This document shows positions 4,945-7,905 of a DNA stretch of 7,905 nucleotides, in pieces (the first letter of the stretch is position 1; the number at the start of each line of letters is the position of its first letter). Position numbers and translations under genes: made by a program. The notes beneath the pieces were generated by a model that made no database searches, had not been told where the DNA came from, and saw nothing but the letters and a program-made list of their open reading frames with translations. Location: NCBI GenBank assembly GCA_013042825.1, contig JABDPL010000138.1, positions 1 to 7,905 on the forward strand, in the 5' to 3' direction. This DNA comes from Flavobacteriaceae bacterium. GTDB lineage: Bacteria > Bacteroidota > Bacteroidia > Flavobacteriales > Flavobacteriaceae.

Positions 4945-6573
4945 ATGGATATCACCTTCAATAAGAACGAAGATCGAAACAAGCTTTTACTTTCAGAATT
5001 GCGGAAACGATATAATCGTGCCAAACTCGGTGGCGGAAAAAGCAGAATTGAAAAACATAAGGCCAAGGGAAAGCTAACAGCACGGGAACGTTTAGATTAT
5101 CTTTTTGATCCGAAAACAGAACCGATAGAGATCGGCGCATTTGCAGGAGAGGGCATGTATGAGGAACATGGGGGTTGTCCGTCTGGTGGTGTGGTAGTCA
5201 AGATTGGATATGTAAGCGGACGTCAGTGCATTGTCGTGGCCAATGACGCCACTGTAAAGGCCGGGGCATGGTTCCCGATTACCGGTAAAAAGAACTTAAG
5301 AGCCCAGGAGATCGCTATCGAAAACCGGCTTCCGATAATTTACCTGGTTGACAGCGCCGGAGTTTATCTGCCTATGCAGGATGAAATTTTCCCGGACAAG
5401 GAACATTTTGGACGGATCTTCCGTAACAATGCGGTGATGAGCAGCATGGGTATCACCCAGATAGCAGCAGTTATGGGCAGTTGCGTAGCCGGAGGGGCCT
5501 ATTTGCCCATCATGAGTGATGAAGCGCTAATAGTGAACAAAACAGGAAGTATATTTCTGGCTGGAAGTTATCTGGTTAAAGCGGCTATTGGCGAATCCAT
5601 AGATAATGAAACTCTGGGCGGGGCAACAACGCATTGCGAGATATCAGGGGTAACAGATTACAAGGCCGAAAATGATGAGGCGGCCCTCGACACCATTAAA
5701 AATATAATGGATAAACTGGGCGATTTCGATAAAGCCGGCTTTAACAGAACCGAATCGAAAAAACCCAAGGATGACCCGAATGACATCTATGGCATACTTC
5801 CTGCATCCCGATCAGATCAATATGATATGCATGAGATCATCAGGCGACTGGTTGATGATTCTGAATTCGAGGAATACAAAGAAGGCTATGGCAAAACGCT
5901 TATCACGGCTTATGCGCGCATCGATGGATGGGCTGTTGGGATTGTCGCTAATCAGCGTAAGGTGGTCAAAACCCAAAAGGGTGAAATGCAGTTCGGTGGA
6001 GTGATCTATTCAGATTCTGCCGATAAGGCCACACGATTTATCGCGAACTGCAATCAGAAAAAGATCCCGCTCGTCTTTCTTCAGGACGTCACGGGTTTTA
6101 TGGTAGGCAGCAAAAGCGAACACGGCGGCATCATCAAGGATGGTGCAAAAATGGTGAATGCGGTTTCAAACAGCGTGGTGCCAAAATTTACCATCATCAT
6201 TGGAAACAGTTACGGAGCCGGGAATTATGCCATGTGCGGCAAAGCCTATGATCCGCGGTTAATAGTGGCCTGGCCGAGTGCCGAACTCGCAGTCATGAGT
6301 GGTAATTCGGCTGCAAAGGTGCTGCTTCAGATCGAGAAAGCCACACGTGAGAAAAAAGGTGAAAGCATTTCAAAGGAGAAAGAAGCGGAATTATTTGACA
6401 GGATCAAGTCGAGGTACGATTCCCAGGTTTCCCCATATTATGCCGCGGCCCATTTATGGACCGATGCCATTATCGATCCAAAAGATACTAGAAAATGGAT
6501 ATCCATGGGTATTGAGGCCGCCGATCATGCACCGATCGAAAGAGCGTTCAATATGGGTATACTGCAGGTTTAA
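4945..6573 (+). CDS. Acyl-CoA carboxylase carboxyltransferase (beta) subunit
   Basis: This 542-residue protein transfers the carboxyl group from carboxybiotin to an acyl-CoA. It has the two crotonase-fold halves of biotin-dependent carboxylases. N-half: KGKLTARERLDYLFDP (41-56), PITGKKNLRAQEIA (111-124), YLVDSAGVYLP (133-143), then the oxyanion-hole loop GSCVAGGAY (178-186). C-half: FLQDVTGFMVG (378-388) and the loop GNSYGAGNYAMCG (420-432). Motifs such as FPDKEHFGR (149-157) and IFLAG...LVKAA (203-214) resemble methylcrotonyl-CoA carboxylase more than propionyl-CoA carboxylase; glutaconyl- or geranyl-type substrates also remain possible. About 13 extra residues (337-349) precede FGGVIYSDSADKA compared with human MCCC2. 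It is full length and ends HAPIERAFNMGILQV. No alpha (biotin carboxylase/BCCP) gene is adjacent. Role inferred: leucine or odd-chain acyl catabolism. Confidence 0.93.
   Translation: MDITFNKNEDRNKLLLSELRKRYNRAKLGGGKSRIEKHKAKGKLTARERLDYLFDPKTEPIEIGAFAGEGMYEEHGGCPSGGVVVKIGYVSGRQCIVVANDATVKAGAWFPITGKKNLRAQEIAIENRLPIIYLVDSAGVYLPMQDEIFPDKEHFGRIFRNNAVMSSMGITQIAAVMGSCVAGGAYLPIMSDEALIVNKTGSIFLAGSYLVKAAIGESIDNETLGGATTHCEISGVTDYKAENDEAALDTIKNIMDKLGDFDKAGFNRTESKKPKDDPNDIYGILPASRSDQYDMHEIIRRLVDDSEFEEYKEGYGKTLITAYARIDGWAVGIVANQRKVVKTQKGEMQFGGVIYSDSADKATRFIANCNQKKIPLVFLQDVTGFMVGSKSEHGGIIKDGAKMVNAVSNSVVPKFTIIIGNSYGAGNYAMCGKAYDPRLIVAWPSAELAVMSGNSAAKVLLQIEKATREKKGESISKEKEAELFDRIKSRYDSQVSPYYAAAHLWTDAIIDPKDTRKWISMGIEAADHAPIERAFNMGILQV
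6570..6573. other. Tail-to-tail stop codons sharing TTAA
   Basis: The TAA of the plus-strand carboxylase (6571-6573) and the TAA of the minus-strand plug protein (6572-6570) overlap within one palindromic TTAA. There is no intergenic space and no hairpin with a T-run is visible here, so each transcript must run into the other gene's 3' end before it stops. Confidence 0.9.
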
Positions 6574-7905
6574 TTCAGATTAAGTCGAACTACGGTTTGC
6601 TCGATATCCTGTTTCGATAGTCGCACCACATCTATATCTGTTGTTTGCTGTGGAGAACCGAAATTCTTTATGGTTGTGATCTTGATATAGGTAGGCGACT
6701 TATCATTCGATGTCTTTCCGTAATATTTCATATTGAACTTCCATTCACCGGTATCGCCATCGGTAAGGTAGAATTCCTCAAGACCGAAGCCCTCCTCATG
6801 CTGTTGAAGAATGCGCTGTGAATTCTCAGCCTGTGTATGAGACCAGGTAAAGAATCGATTTTGGGGGTTGACTATATTAAGATCGAATTCCGTGTCGAGA
6901 TCATTCCATTCGAAAACAATTCGGGATTTATATCGAACAGGCCTTTTAAATCGATCATTCAGGCCGATCAGGTCTAATGCATTCCCGTGCAGGGAAACCA
7001 GATTCTTGACCTCATTCAAGATAGTTCTGTTTAACCCGGTAAAATCTGCACTACCGACGTTAAGGCCCTTATCGATTCTTTTGTACAGCTCTAATGCCTG
7101 CTGATGATACCCGGCCATTCCATAGCCAAGGGCCAGATCGCGGTAGGACTGCGACTGCCTGGGTTCCAGTTTGACAATACGTTCAAGGGTATTGACGGCC
7201 TCCCTGAAATCGCCGTTCTCCTGTTGCTTGTAGGCAACAATTCGAAGTACCTTAGCATCGTCACCAGCGATCTCGAAGACATTCGATAAAATACGATCGG
7301 AGATCAGGTCGTTGTTCCATCCTTTAAAATAATCGTGGGAATCGATATAGAAATACGGGGATTTTCCATGTATTTCGCGTTGTTTAAGATAGGTTGAAAA
7401 CGCCTCATTTACGGTTCCGGCAGTTTTCATCACATCGATATAAGGCTCATTGGGAAGGGCACTTATTATTTCCGCATTCCCAGAATAGGTAGCTGTTGTT
7501 CCCTGTGGCAAGGCCGGCTTGCTTTCAACACCTTTCACCACCGCTGCATTTTTAGTGGTAATCAGCAATACGCCATTACGTCCGATGGTACCAAACTTAT
7601 TGGTAGCTGCCAATCCCTTGAGATAGGTTATATTTTCGATCATATCGGGATTGATGATATTATCCTGTGAGTACGCTATGCCACCGAAACCTGAATCTGA
7701 ATGCGCCAGAGGCACACCGTCTATTACCACGAGACCATATTGATTGAGCAAGATGCTCATATTCCTGCCTCTTCCGAGAAACTGGCTAATATCGGTCTTA
7801 CTATAAACATCGTTCTTAACTTCAAAATTGGTAAACTGTCCGCTAACCGCGCCTTTCAAATTGGTGTCTAAATCGGAAACCTGATCATCGGATATGCTTT
7901 CTACC
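6570..7905 (-). CDS. TonB plug-TPR-DUF2135 protein, 5' end outside window
   Basis: This gene is cut by the window: the frame stays open to base 7905, and the visible 444 residues begin VESISDDQVSDLDTN. A TTG at 7859 is internal, not a start. Counting from that TTG, residues 1-103 are a TonB-receptor plug-like domain (GLVVIDGVPL, then FGTIGRNGVLLITTK). Residues about 200-262 are TPR-like helices (ENGDFREAVNTLERIVKLEP, then AGYHQQALELYKRI). Residues about 312-410 resemble DUF2135 (VFEWNDLDTEFDLNIVNP, SHTQAENSQ, EGFGLEEFYL, KYYGKTS). No outer-membrane beta-barrel follows the plug: only about 326 residues remain and they do not read as alternating strands ending in an aromatic residue. It is therefore probably not a transporter but a cell-envelope protein, possibly with further domains upstream. 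Its stop shares TTAA with the carboxylase stop. Confidence 0.75.
   Translation of the reverse strand, partial: VESISDDQVSDLDTNLKGAVSGQFTNFEVKNDVYSKTDISQFLGRGRNMSILLNQYGLVVIDGVPLAHSDSGFGGIAYSQDNIINPDMIENITYLKGLAATNKFGTIGRNGVLLITTKNAAVVKGVESKPALPQGTTATYSGNAEIISALPNEPYIDVMKTAGTVNEAFSTYLKQREIHGKSPYFYIDSHDYFKGWNNDLISDRILSNVFEIAGDDAKVLRIVAYKQQENGDFREAVNTLERIVKLEPRQSQSYRDLALGYGMAGYHQQALELYKRIDKGLNVGSADFTGLNRTILNEVKNLVSLHGNALDLIGLNDRFKRPVRYKSRIVFEWNDLDTEFDLNIVNPQNRFFTWSHTQAENSQRILQQHEEGFGLEEFYLTDGDTGEWKFNMKYYGKTSNDKSPTYIKITTIKNFGSPQQTTDIDVVRLSKQDIEQTVVRLNLN

Noticed and set aside
7857..7859. TTG as the start of the plug-domain protein
   Set aside because: The frame remains open with plug-like residues to the window edge, so the gene begins outside the window.

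Overview
The window looks like chromosomal DNA of a member of the Bacteroidota, most likely a (marine) Flavobacteriaceae species. Three things point there. Promoter-like sites fit the Bacteroidota -7 consensus TAnnTTTG about 16-28 nt ahead of start codons, and most genes lack a strong Shine-Dalgarno. The small membrane protein next to ettA is of a type I associate with flavobacteria. The last gene carries a SusC/TonB-type plug ending in GRNGVLLITTK. I see no insertion sequences, phage genes, CRISPR arrays, tRNAs or rRNAs; gene density is high and the content is mostly housekeeping.

Layout. Bases 1-390 are AT-rich and hold no convincing gene. A small single-pass membrane protein (391-630, +) follows, with its own weak terminator. 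It converges on ettA (665-2356, -), an ABC-F translation factor whose start codon overlaps by one base the stop of a 60-residue two-helix membrane protein (2356-2538, -). A clear intrinsic terminator (2585-2609) separates this pair from the next minus-strand cluster, which reads from right to left: NAD(P)H-dependent FMN reductase (4269-4805), a YjdI-type ferredoxin/CDGSH fusion (3835-4266), a MarR-family regulator (3396-3833) and a pirin (2631-3359). The first three are packed within 1-2 bases of one another, and all four probably share the promoter just upstream of 4805. I infer a MarR-controlled redox or electrophile-stress operon.

Divergent from that operon is an acyl-CoA carboxylase carboxyltransferase (beta) subunit (4945-6573, +), closest in motif content to methylcrotonyl-CoA carboxylase, with no biotin carboxylase gene alongside. 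Its stop codon shares the palindrome TTAA with the stop of a convergent minus-strand gene (6570 to beyond 7905). That gene is cut by the window edge. It encodes a TonB-plug-like domain, a TPR-like stretch and a C-terminal DUF2135-like domain, with no room for a beta-barrel.

The least ordinary items are the plug-TPR-DUF2135 architecture, the compact redox operon with a palindrome over its putative -33 element, and the coupling of ettA to a tiny membrane protein. I found no convincing evidence of a wholly new system. All family assignments are from motif reading and memory, without database searches.
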